A stretch of DNA of 10,194 nucleotides from DASQHW01 sp038209365. Lineage in GTDB: Bacteria; Actinomycetota; Acidimicrobiia; IMCC26256; PALSA-610. Within the stretch, counting starts at the first letter, position 1; every line of letters begins with the position of its first letter. Location of the stretch: NCBI GenBank assembly GCA_038209365.1, contig JBBQXS010000088.1, forward strand, positions 1 through 10,194, read 5' to 3'. A model generated the notes under the pieces. That model did no database searches and was not told the origin of the DNA. It saw only the letters and a list, made by a program, of their open reading frames with translations. A program made the position numbers and the translations under genes. This document shows, piece by piece, positions 1-6,378 of this stretch.

Positions 1-71
1 GTGGCCGACAGTTCAGCGACCGGCCGACCCTCCCGCACATGCGCTTCGACGAGATACCTGCCCATGTCCAT
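1..71 (-). CDS. IS481-like transposase, N-terminal fragment (cut by window edge)
   Basis: Read on the minus strand from the ATG at 71, the frame encodes MDMGRYLVEAHVREGRPVAE followed by LSA, and then leaves the window. This resembles the start of IS481-family transposases, where a short helix and a V-x-E-G-R-P-x-A-E-L stretch open the N-terminal helix-turn-helix that binds the IS ends. A purine-rich GGTGGGAG lies about 5 bases before the ATG and supports this start; a second ATG two codons later is an alternative. The DDE catalytic domain would be outside the window. Only 23 codons are visible, so the family call is tentative, though the frame and the ribosome binding site agree. Confidence 0.5.
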   Translation of the reverse strand, partial: MDMGRYLVEAHVREGRPVAELSA

Positions 72-100
72 CGGCGACTCCCACCTCGGTGTCGCCGATG
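69..100. repeat. Inverted repeat, 10-bp perfect arms
   Basis: CATCGGCGAC (69-78) and GTCGCCGATG (91-100) are perfect reverse complements separated by 12 bases. The left arm includes the transposase start codon on the minus strand, so in the mRNA the start would sit in a stem. This could limit transposase translation or be part of the transposase binding site; both are inference. Confidence 0.7.
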
Positions 101-129
101 TCTTGACACATCCCTCGCCGATGTCCTGA
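92..129. repeat. Two direct repeats of 15 bases at the IS terminus
   Basis: TCGCCGATGTCTTGA (92-106) is repeated as TCGCCGATGTCCTGA (115-129) with one mismatch and a period of 23 bases, about two helical turns. Spaced copies near an IS end are commonly transposase binding sites, which is the likely role here. Confidence 0.6.
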
Positions 130-138
130 ATTCAGACA

Positions 139-402
139 CCATCGTCTCCACTGGACCCCCTTTCGTCGGCGTACACGGGAGTGCGCATCGCGCGTCCATC
201 GCCCGGACGCGGTGTATGGAACTGACGTAGGTGGTTGACACTTGGGTCTCCGCGAGATGAGGAGACCCGGGTGAACGGACGCGACGCAGCCCGGATCGCG
301 TGCAGGCGATGTTCTCTTCGGTATCCACGGGGGCGACTCACATCGACAGGTGCTGGATGTTGAACGCGGCCTTGCGCTGACCGAACGCCATCGCGTCGTT
401 GT
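139..402. other. Stretch without a convincing gene
   Basis: Several short open frames overlap here on both strands, but none has sustained protein-like composition, a good ribosome binding site or a recognisable family. On the minus strand a frame ending at about 338 reads ...AMAFGQRKAAFNIQHLSM and may be the true C-terminus of a lost gene; I do not recognise it. The only other clear structure is the hairpin at 244-268. The stretch is best read as decayed DNA between an IS end and a membrane-protein remnant. Confidence 0.4.
244..268. repeat. Hairpin, 8-bp perfect stem
   Basis: GGGTCTCC (244-251) and GGAGACCC (261-268) form a perfect 8-bp stem with a 9-base loop. A GTG with a short open frame follows at 271. 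No U-run follows on either strand, so it is not a typical terminator. It may be an IS end or a leader of a lost gene. Confidence 0.55.
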
Positions 403-711
403 CGACACGGCGAGCACGAGGCCGATGCGTAGGGCCCGCCGCCCCGCGAGGGTCGTAGGGGAGGCGGCGATGGTGGTGGCGGCCGCATCGTCGAGCGCGA
501 AGGCGGCTCCCGCGGTGCTGAGGAGAACGGCGGCCGCGTACGCGGTCGTCAGTGATGCTGTGGATCGGCTGAACTGTGCGCCCATGATCGTGACCGCGAT
601 GCAGGTGCCGACCGCAACGGGTCCGAGCGACGTGGCTCGGAAGGTCGGCGCGAGCGCGGCGCGCGGCGGCCAACCTCGACGGTTCAGCGCCGCGTCAGCC
701 CGAGGTGGCAC
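403..711 (-). pseudogene. Remnant of a polytopic membrane protein (ABC-2 permease-like)
   Basis: The minus-strand frame from the GTG at 711 gives about 100 residues with two hydrophobic segments, roughly residues 30-48 and 55-74. These are followed by a FALDDAAATTIAASPT stretch and RRALRIGLVLAV. Similar ALDDPAAATLAASPT-like segments occur, from memory, in actinobacterial ABC-2-type transporter membrane proteins. After about residue 103 the frame becomes low-complexity and arginine/serine-rich, and the rest of a permease (usually over 200 residues) is absent, so the gene appears broken. The open frame continues to position 13, but that part does not look like protein. An unrelated small membrane protein remains possible. 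Confidence 0.4.
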
Positions 712-750
712 ACGCGTGCCTCGAGCGGGCGGGTCGCGGGATGATCATCG

Positions 751-1851
751 GTGGTGAGTGTGCAGGCCGGACATGTGGTGGTCGGGGGCGTGGTCTCGCT
801 CTCGGGACGCTACGCGTTCCAAGGGCGACGAGCGCATGCCGGTCTGCAGCAGGCCGTGGCCGACGTTCGTGGCGCCGGAGGGGTTCGGCTCGCGGACAGA
901 CAGGTCCTTCCTGAGCTGGTGGTCCTGGACGACGGGGGCACACGCGCTGGCACGCGTCGGGCGCTCGACGCGCTGTCTGGAGCCGACCTGATCGTTGGAC
1001 CCTACGGCAGCGATCTGGTCCGAGAAGCCGGCGCGTGGGCCGCGCAGCAAGGGCGGGTGCTGTGGAACCATGGGGGAAGCGCCGACGACGTCCAGCGCTT
1101 GTCCGGTGTGGTCTCGGTGGCGTCGCCGGCAAGCCGATACCTGGCGGCCGTACTCGAGGCCGTCGCGCCGCATCGGCGCTCGGCGCGAGCGCTGGTCGCG
1201 GTGAGCCGAGGCGGGTTCGGACAGCACGCGGCGCAGGGCGCACAGCAGGCAGCGACGCGCCTCGGCATGTCCGTCGGTTGCGTGACACACGACGAGGTGC
1301 CCGAGGTGCCGGACGCCGACGTGCTGTTGTTGGCAGGGAGCTTCGAGCAAGACGTCGCGCTGCTCCGGCGTCTTCGCACCCGACCTGCGATCATCGGCGC
1401 GGTCGCGGCCGGACTCGGGGCATTCGCGGACGAGTTCGGTCGCCGAGCCGAAGGCGTCCTCGCACCCAGCCAGTGGGAGGAGGGTGTGCACTTCGCCGTC
1501 GACCTCGGCCCCCGGTCTGCAACTGTGCTGCGCGCGCTGCGAGCCCGGGTACTGCCGCCGCTCAGCGCCGGAATCGGAACCGGCCACATCGAGTACCCGA
1601 GCGCCCAGGCCTACGCCACCGTGGTCGTGGCGCTGCACTGCGTGCAAGACGCCGGCTCCGTGGACGATGCGGCACTTGCTGGCGCGGCCCGGCGTCTGCG
1701 ATGTACGACATTCTTTGGACGATACGGCCTCGCCGACGACGGCCGACAACTCGACCACCACATGCTCGTCGTCCAGTGGCGTGCCGGCATGAAACGAGTC
1801 GTTTGGCCTCCCGAACTGGCAGAGACCGAGTTGGACCCGAGCATCGCGTGA
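751..1851 (+). CDS. Periplasmic-binding-fold protein, Leu/Ile/Val-binding (Peripla_BP_6) type, no signal peptide
   Basis: The 366-residue product has the two-lobed type I periplasmic-binding fold of branched-chain amino-acid and amide receptors. It opens with VVVGGVVSLSGRYAFQGRRA, the typical first strand and ligand loop. Next come a GLQQAVADV helix, LPELVVLDD, a DLIVGPYGSDLV segment near residue 90 that joins strand and helix, and GHIEYPSAQAYATVVVALH near residue 275. Family members normally feed an ABC importer outside the membrane, but this protein lacks any N-terminal hydrophobic segment or lipobox. A stop codon at 742-744 lies just upstream in frame, which rules out a longer start. It may therefore be a cytoplasmic ligand sensor (as AmiC is), or it may have lost its export signal. 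No permease or ATPase gene is beside it. It converges on the radical SAM gene with 42 bases between stops. The ribosome binding site is weak; GTG at 754 or 760 are alternative starts. Confidence 0.8.
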   Translation: MVSVQAGHVVVGGVVSLSGRYAFQGRRAHAGLQQAVADVRGAGGVRLADRQVLPELVVLDDGGTRAGTRRALDALSGADLIVGPYGSDLVREAGAWAAQQGRVLWNHGGSADDVQRLSGVVSVASPASRYLAAVLEAVAPHRRSARALVAVSRGGFGQHAAQGAQQAATRLGMSVGCVTHDEVPEVPDADVLLLAGSFEQDVALLRRLRTRPAIIGAVAAGLGAFADEFGRRAEGVLAPSQWEEGVHFAVDLGPRSATVLRALRARVLPPLSAGIGTGHIEYPSAQAYATVVVALHCVQDAGSVDDAALAGAARRLRCTTFFGRYGLADDGRQLDHHMLVVQWRAGMKRVVWPPELAETELDPSIA

Positions 1852-1893
1852 CTCGTTCCGTCGTACGACCCGGCCGCGAGAGGTTTGCGAGGG

Positions 1894-3225
1894 TCATGTG
1901 AGCGGACCGAACTGGCCCTCGGTGGGCTCCGCTCAGCAGAACCACGGCTCGGTGAGCCGTGGCCTCCCTTCAACGGAGCCGGCGAGGATGAGCGCTTCGG
2001 CGCCCGCCGCGGCTCGCACCATCTGGTAGGTCGTCTCGACTGGATCGCCGGCGGCGACACTGGGTGCGACGAGGTCCGCGAGGCGCGCCTGGAGCTCGTC
2101 GACGGCGGGGTCCGGGCTCGACCACGCGAAGGTGAGGCGCTCGGCGTCGTAGGCGCCGAGGTGAGGCGCGAGGTCGGGGTGATCGAGGAGCAGCGAGCCG
2201 CGCGGGAGCAGCAGGCGGATCGTGTACTGCACCGGGTCGACGTTGCCGACGAGGTCGTGCGTGGCGACGAAGTCGAGGAGATCGCGGAAGCTCGCGCGCG
2301 TCGTCCACGGCGTGAACGGCAGGAACGACGGCCGGATCTCGATGCCCACCTCACGCAGCAGCGCGACGGCGCGCGCGGCGTCGGCTGCGGTGTGGCCCTT
2401 GTCGAGTCGCTCGAGGATGGCGTCGTCGACGGTCTCGAACGCCGACACCACGAACAGACAGCCGGCCGCGGCCATCTCCGCCCAGATGCTGTCGCGACGC
2501 AGGATGTGTTCGACCTTGACGGTGCAGTCGAAGGTGAGATCGGGGAAGCTAGCGTGCATCGCGCGCACGACCCGGAGCGAGTGGTGCACGCCGTTGAGGA
2601 AGTCGGGGTCGCCGAAGGTGATGTGGCGCGCGCCCATCTCGACCTGACGGGCGACATCGGCGAGCACCGCGTGTTCCGCCACGATCCGGATGCGGCCGTC
2701 GTAGACGACCGGCACCGGGCAGTGGCGACAACGATGCGCGCAGCCGTGCGACGCCTCCACGTAACCCACCACCCGCTCCTCGCTGCCCAGCGCGAGGTGG
2801 GCGTAACGCGCGAGCGGCGGGAGCAGGTCGCGCGCCGGGAGCGGCGGGGCCGGCTCGCGGGCGAGCTGCACCGTGAGCTGCGGGGCTCGGGGTTCGTCGT
2901 CTTCGATCCAGCGCACGAGCGTGGCTGTGTACTCGCCCGCGATGAGCCGCTCGGCCACGCCCTCGCCGGCGGCCGCGTAGAGCCCGTAGAAACAGACCGG
3001 CGCGCCGACCAACGGTGCGACGCGGCGTGCGAGCCGCGTGGCGGTGTGCATGGGCACGGAGAACGCGACCTTGTCGGCCCAGGCGGCCAACTCGGGTGCC
3101 CACGGCTCGATCGACAGGTCGAGGCAGCGTACGTCGTGGCCGCGCGCCCGGAGCACGGCCGCGGGCGCGGCGACGTGCAGCGGCTGATGGCCGAGCTCGT
3201 AGGTGGAGACGAGGAGCACCCGCAT
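1894..3225 (-). CDS. Radical SAM selenoprotein with CUAEP tail (TGA at 1933-1935 read as Sec)
   Basis: The product is 443 residues if the in-frame TGA is decoded as selenocysteine and 430 if it stops there. Residues 1-120 form a Rossmann-like, cobalamin-binding-type N-domain (RVLLVSTYELGHQPLHVAA) without a DxHxxG motif. The radical SAM core follows: Cys162, Cys166 and Cys169 (GCAHRCRHCP) should bind the 4Fe-4S cluster that cleaves S-adenosylmethionine, and HITFGDPDFLNG (201-212) is the usual second-strand motif. After EPWFC (426-430) the TGA falls at residue 431 and the frame continues A-E-P-T-E-G-Q-F-G-P-L-T to a TGA at 1894-1896. I recall an NCBI family named CUAEP/CCAEP-tail radical SAM (seleno)protein, in which U is Sec or Cys; the match to C-U-A-E-P is exact. 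Its substrate is unknown to me. The Cys-Sec pair suggests a redox or metal-binding tail. ATG at 3225 starts the MRVLLVSTY strand; ATG at 3231 is an alternative, and the ribosome binding site is weak for both. It lies about 25 bases after the ATP-grasp gene, so the two probably share a transcript. The selA/B/C/D genes needed for Sec are not in the window. Confidence 0.88.
1899..1935 (-). promoter_or_regulatory. Candidate bacterial SECIS element (UGA at the stem base)
   Basis: In the mRNA the UGA opens an 8-base arm UGAGCGGA (1935-1928) that pairs perfectly with UCCGCUCA (1906-1899). Inside it CCGA (1922-1919) pairs with UCGG (1910-1907), leaving GCCCA bulged on the 5' side and an apical loop GGGCCAGU. 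Bacterial SECIS elements sit immediately after the UGA inside the coding region, carry a G in the first loop positions and bind SelB. All three layout features fit. The folding is by eye; energy and SelB fit are untested. Confidence 0.7.
1942..1962. repeat. 9-bp perfect hairpin just upstream of the Sec codon
   Basis: CCACGGCTC (1942-1950) and GAGCCGTGG (1954-1962) form a perfect 9-bp stem with a 3-base loop. In the radical SAM mRNA it covers the codons for RLTEPW and ends six bases before the UGA. It has no U-run. It may simply be codon-driven, or it may affect ribosome pausing at the UGA or the end of the convergent transcript. Confidence 0.6.
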
Positions 3226-3250
3226 CGCCATCAACGTTACGACGGGCCTG

Positions 3251-4462
3251 TCACGACGGGACGATGACGATCTGCAGCATGCCGTGCGCGGCGCGCAACG
3301 CCTGTTCCACCGCCGCCGGCGTCTCCGCGCGCGCGAACACGAAGCCGAGGTAGCGGTCGCCTTCGGGGAGCGGCAGCAGCGGGCGGCCGGGTGCGATCGT
3401 GATCTCGAGGCCGACCACGCCCGGCACTGCGCGCGCCGCATCCTGGCCGTCGACCCGCTCGAGCATGCCGGCGCGTGGGATCGGGATCATCATCACGCCC
3501 GCGGCCGGCTCCTCGCGGGCCAAGTCGCCGAGGGGAAGCCCGAGTGCGTGCCGGAGCACGACCTCCTCCAGGCTGATCCCGGCGCCGAAACGCAGCGCCC
3601 GCGAGCACAGTCCGCCGATCGAGCGCGCCGCCAGCTCGAGCATCGACGCGCGCCCGTCGTCGATCCGCAGCTCGGCATGGACCGGCCCTTCGACAAGCCC
3701 GAGCGCGGCCGCGGCGCGCGCGGTGGTGTGGGTGATCGTGTCGAGCGTCGGCGCGGCCAGCCGCGACGGCGTCACATAGAGCGTCTCTTCGAAGAACGGG
3801 CCGACGAGGGGGTCGGGCTTGTCGAAGATGGCCAGCACCTCGAGCTGGCCGGCGCGCAGCAGCCCCTCGACCGCGACCTCGTCGCCGGGAAGGTAACGCT
3901 CGACCAGCAGCGGCCCGTCGACCATGGCGCAGATGCGCGCCGCGGCCGCGGTCGCGGCGTCGAGATCGTCGGCGCGGATCACGCCCCGGCTGGCCGACAG
4001 CGAGATCGGCTTGATCACACAGGGCAGCCCGACCTCGCTCGCGGCGGCGGCGACCTCGGCATCGGGCGCGACGACGCGGAACTCGGGCTGGGGCACGCCC
4101 GCGCGCGCGAACCGGGCTCGCATCGCGGCCTTGTCGCGCGTGGCGGCGACGCCGTCGGGCGGGCTGTGCGCGAGGCCGAGTCGCGCCGCCGCGTGCGCGG
4201 CCACGATCACTCCCTGGTCGTCGACGGCCACGACCGCGTCGAGCGGCGCCCGCGCGTGGAGCTTGGCGATGGCGTCAGTCGCGGCAGCGACGTCGGCGAG
4301 CGGCACCACCAACGCCCGGTCGCCCATGGAGTCGGCGAGTGTCTGGCGCTCCTCCGAGCCCACGACGACGTCGACCTCGAGACGCGCGGCGGCGGCCAGG
4401 AAGTCGCCGGCGCGGTAGGTCGCGCTCGGCAACAACAACAGGACGCGGGCCACGCCACCCAT
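3251..4462 (-). CDS. ATP-grasp family ligase
   Basis: The 403-residue product has the three-part ATP-grasp layout. An N-terminal Rossmann-like domain (ARVLLLLPSATYRAGDFLAA) is followed by a linker with ATRDKAAMRARFARAGVP (residues 107-124). The grasp domain has VIKPISLSASRGVIRA (149-164, nucleotide-binding Lys151), LLVERYLPGDEVAVEG (185-200), and the metal-site strands PVHAEL (Glu264) and LELAARSIGG (Glu276, Arg280). A C-terminal domain ends in GMLQIVIVPS. Family members join a carboxylate to an amine or thiol through an acyl-phosphate using ATP; many make dipeptides or modify cofactors. The substrate here cannot be read from the sequence. The stop lies about 25 bases before the radical SAM start on the same strand, so the two enzymes probably act in one pathway. 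The ATG at 4462 fits the first beta strand. Its start is only 28 bases from that of the divergent nfuA-like gene, so promoter elements must be shared or overlap coding sequence. Confidence 0.88.
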   Translation of the reverse strand: MGGVARVLLLLPSATYRAGDFLAAAARLEVDVVVGSEERQTLADSMGDRALVVPLADVAAATDAIAKLHARAPLDAVVAVDDQGVIVAAHAAARLGLAHSPPDGVAATRDKAAMRARFARAGVPQPEFRVVAPDAEVAAAASEVGLPCVIKPISLSASRGVIRADDLDAATAAAARICAMVDGPLLVERYLPGDEVAVEGLLRAGQLEVLAIFDKPDPLVGPFFEETLYVTPSRLAAPTLDTITHTTARAAAALGLVEGPVHAELRIDDGRASMLELAARSIGGLCSRALRFGAGISLEEVVLRHALGLPLGDLAREEPAAGVMMIPIPRAGMLERVDGQDAARAVPGVVGLEITIAPGRPLLPLPEGDRYLGFVFARAETPAAVEQALRAAHGMLQIVIVPS

Positions 4463-4490
4463 TGTGACGTGGGCGTACCATCAACATGAC
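4463..4490. promoter_or_regulatory. 28-bp divergent intergenic region
   Basis: The ATP-grasp operon and the nfuA-like gene start back to back across this gap. On the plus strand TACCAT (4476-4481) matches the actinobacterial TAnnnT -10 pattern about nine bases before the ATG, which would give a leaderless or nearly leaderless transcript. No clear -35 or Shine-Dalgarno element is visible for either gene. The proposal rests on one hexamer and is weak. Confidence 0.3.
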
Positions 4491-5141
4491 ATGAGCGAAC
4501 CCGAGCCGAGCACCCTCACCCTCACGATCACCGAAACCGCACGCGAACGGATCCTCGAGGTCCGCGCCGCCGAGCCCGACGCCGAGACGCTCGCGCTCTG
4601 GCTCGAGATCAGCGGCGTGCAGGACGGCTCCTACCACTACGACATGTACTTCCAGCGGCGCGACGACGCCGGGCCCGGCGACACGGTACAACGACACGAC
4701 GACCTCTCGGTGGTGATCCCCGAGGCCAGCGTCGACAAGCTGCGCGGCGCCACCCTCGCCCTGTCCGGCGCGGAGATGGTCGTCCAGAATCCCAACAGCC
4801 CGCCGAAGACCGACCGGTCCAGCCCCGCGGTCGGCGTGGCGGGCCGGCCGATCGCCGATCTCAGCGGCGACGTCGCCCAGCGGATCGTGCAGGTGCTCGA
4901 CGAGCAGATCAACCCGGCCATCGCCGCGCACGGCGGTCGAGCGGAGCTGGTCGCGGTTGAAGAGCCGGTCGCGTACCTGCGCCTCAGCGGCGGTTGCCAG
5001 GGCTGCGGGATGGCCACCGTCACGCTCGGCCAAGGCATCGAGGTCGCCCTCCTCGACGCGGTGCCCGAGATCACCCAGGTGGTCGACGTGACCGACCACG
5101 CCAGCGGCTCCAACCCCTACTTCGAGTCGGCCAAGCAGTAG
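4491..5141 (+). CDS. nfuA: NfuA-like Fe-S cluster carrier (degenerate A-type domain + NifU C-domain)
   Basis: The 216-residue protein has the two-domain layout of NfuA. Residues 8-98 (LTLTITETARERILEVRAAE, then LWLEISGVQDGSYHYDMYF) resemble an A-type HesB/IscA scaffold, but this part has no cysteines and so cannot hold a cluster; the same loss is known in E. coli NfuA. Residues 127-201 are a NifU C-terminal domain with LDEQINPAIAAHGG and LSGGCQGCGMATVTL; Cys169 and Cys172 should bridge a 4Fe-4S cluster across a homodimer. Such proteins pass clusters to client enzymes in the cytoplasm. It diverges from the ATP-grasp/radical SAM operon, and the radical SAM enzyme needs a 4Fe-4S cluster, so it is a plausible supplier, although housekeeping duty is equally possible. 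The start at 4491 (MSEPEP) is preferred over an upstream ATG at 4464, which would overlap the divergent gene's start region. Confidence 0.88.
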   Translation: MSEPEPSTLTLTITETARERILEVRAAEPDAETLALWLEISGVQDGSYHYDMYFQRRDDAGPGDTVQRHDDLSVVIPEASVDKLRGATLALSGAEMVVQNPNSPPKTDRSSPAVGVAGRPIADLSGDVAQRIVQVLDEQINPAIAAHGGRAELVAVEEPVAYLRLSGGCQGCGMATVTLGQGIEVALLDAVPEITQVVDVTDHASGSNPYFESAKQ

Positions 5142-5506
5142 CCGCCGAGCAGTACCACGTCCGACATGCCCGACGAGGGCGGGACTCGGGTTCGGCAGGC
5201 CACCGGCCCCGCCGGCGCGCGTTGGGACCGTCATGAGCGCCACGTGAACGGGTACTCGGGGTCGCTGATCGCGAGCGCGGCGTCGGTGAACTCGAGTGGC
5301 CGGCACGCGGACCGGACGCCGACAGGCCGCGAGCTCCTGGTGCGGGCCCGGTCGTCCCGGCGGGCAGCGACCTCCGCGTTCTTGCGCGTGGCGTTGCGCG
5401 GCGTGGTGCATGACGTGGTCCGCGATGAGTGCCGGGCCTCTGTTCGCGCGCTGTCGACGAGTCGAGATCGGACGCGCCCAAAGGGCCTCTGCCGGGTCCG
5501 CCTGCG
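5142..5506. other. Decayed stretch with no intact gene
   Basis: No frame here combines a start, a ribosome binding site and protein-like composition throughout. On the minus strand a frame without a start reads LEFTDAALAISDPEYPFTWR then Ser and stops at 5231-5233. It has a natural-looking C-terminus, and an overlapping frame near 5400-5430 reads ALIADHVMHHAAQRHAQ. These patches look like remains of frameshifted genes on the minus strand. I cannot assign a family. The longer open frames on either strand here are arginine-, proline- and glycine-rich and probably spurious. Confidence 0.4.
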
Positions 5507-5631
5507 CTCAGCAGGTCTCGGTCGAAAGGCTTGCGGTCGAGTTCGTCAGCGAACTCGCGTCGGTAGAGGTCGCCGATGCGGTCGAACGTCGCCGCGACTC
5601 GCGCGATCTCCCGGCGCCGGTCGTTCTCCAC
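5507..5631 (-). pseudogene. N-terminal remnant of a SAM-dependent methyltransferase
   Basis: From the GTG at 5631 the minus frame reads VENDRRREIARVAATFDRIG and then DLYRREFADELDRKPFDRDL. This resembles the opening helices of class I methyltransferases of actinobacteria, where a Y-x-x-x-F-x-D-E-L-x-x-K-P-F-D-R-x-L-L stretch precedes the SAM-binding glycine loop. After about 41 codons the frame turns into arginine- and proline-rich sequence, and no GxGxG motif follows in any minus frame before the nfuA-like gene. I read it as a truncated, decayed gene. It lies in a gene-poor gap between nfuA-like and ybaK-like genes. Confidence 0.4.
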
Positions 5632-5742
5632 GCACGACGACGCGACGCACAGGATCCCGCGCGCCGCGCAGTTCGTCGGGGCCTTCACGACGTGGCGCCC
5701 CTCAGCGCGCGTGTCGTTGCGCGTCCGGACGCTGCGAGGCGG

Positions 5743-6225
5743 TTACGTGTCGGGGTCGTCGGCGCGATCGCGGCGACTGAGCGGCACCACGGTGACGGAC
5801 GCGCCTTGGAAGAGGTCGCCGGTCTGTACCTTGACCGACTCGGTGTGGCTCCCGGCTGCGAACACCACCGTCTCGCGGTCCATGACCTCCGGGTCGACGT
5901 AGACCGACACCCCGAGCAGGGCACCGAGGGGTGGCACCGCGCCGAGTTCATGGTCGGGAAACTCGCGTGCAAGCTCCTGTTCGGATGCGAGGCGTGCGTG
6001 TCGGTCACCCACGGCCTGCTGCGCGAGCCGCATGTCGAGGCGGCGGGCCGCGGGCACGACGGCAAGCGCGAGGCCTGAGACGGTGTTGAGCACGAGTGTC
6101 TTGACCACCTCGCTCGGCGCGACTCCCATCGCGCGGGCCTCGTCGGCGGTCGTCAGGGTTTGCGCATGGCGAATCACCTCGAACGTCACGCCTCGCCCTT
6201 CCAGGTGCGCGGTAACCACCGACAT
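5743..6225 (-). CDS. YbaK/EbsC-type aminoacyl-tRNA deacylase
   Basis: The 160-residue protein matches the YbaK/ProX editing fold. It has an opening HLEGRGVTFEVIRHAQTLTT and AMGVAPSEVVKTLVLN with the conserved lysine (Lys42) that is catalytically important in YbaK. Next come LALAVVPAARRLDM, a GAVPPLGALLGVSVYVDPEV glycine/proline loop (95-114), and the closing FAAGSHTESVKVQTGDL. Such proteins act in the cytoplasm and hydrolyse mischarged aminoacyl-tRNA, for example Cys-tRNA(Pro). Which tRNA this one edits cannot be told. The length is normal for the family. The start at 6225 is fixed by a strong AGGAGGTGG (6232-6240) at ideal spacing; the frame is open further upstream, but that part does not look like protein. 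There is no operon partner. Confidence 0.87.
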   Translation of the reverse strand: MSVVTAHLEGRGVTFEVIRHAQTLTTADEARAMGVAPSEVVKTLVLNTVSGLALAVVPAARRLDMRLAQQAVGDRHARLASEQELAREFPDHELGAVPPLGALLGVSVYVDPEVMDRETVVFAAGSHTESVKVQTGDLFQGASVTVVPLSRRDRADDPDT

Positions 6226-6378
6226 GAGCACCACCTCCTCGCCTTCGACGGGCCGGCCGCTCGTCGATCGCAATGCGCGCGAGTGCGAGGCAGGGATAGT
6301 AGGGACTCGTTTCCGGCTCGGGGATGTCGGGTGCTGTCGATCCCCGGAGCAGCACGTGTGCACCGCGACGCGTCGACG

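Larger units (their letters stand above)
1..138 (-). mobile_element. Left terminus of an IS481-like insertion sequence, running off the window
   Basis: On the minus strand this stretch has a terminus beginning TGTCTGAATTCAGG near 138, two direct copies of a GACATCGGCGA-containing repeat, and then the start codon of a transposase-like frame at 71. A repeat-rich end just ahead of the transposase start is the usual layout of IS481/IS3-type elements. The outer boundary at about 138 is inferred from the TG dinucleotide and the repeats; no second end or target duplication is visible because the element leaves the window. Family assignment is from pattern memory and is moderately sure. Confidence 0.5.

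Noticed and set aside
13..711. One intact 232-residue membrane protein
   Set aside because: Only about the first 100 residues look like protein. The rest crosses the IS481-like terminus and is arginine/serine-rich.
745..1761. Minus-strand open frame opposite the binding-protein gene
   Set aside because: The plus frame has clear binding-protein motifs; the minus frame is its shadow.
1933..1935. The TGA as the natural stop of the radical SAM gene
   Set aside because: The codons after it spell the exact A-E-P tail of a known Sec/Cys motif, and the TGA sits at the base of a SECIS-like stem. Chance agreement of both is unlikely.
1885..3267. Long plus-strand open frame (460 residues)
   Set aside because: It is antisense to the radical SAM gene, with the charged, arginine-rich composition of a shadow frame in high-GC DNA. 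The minus frame carries the cluster-binding motif.
3203..4489. Long plus-strand open frame (428 residues)
   Set aside because: It lies antisense to the ATP-grasp gene and has low-complexity RRG/RAR composition with no recognisable motif.
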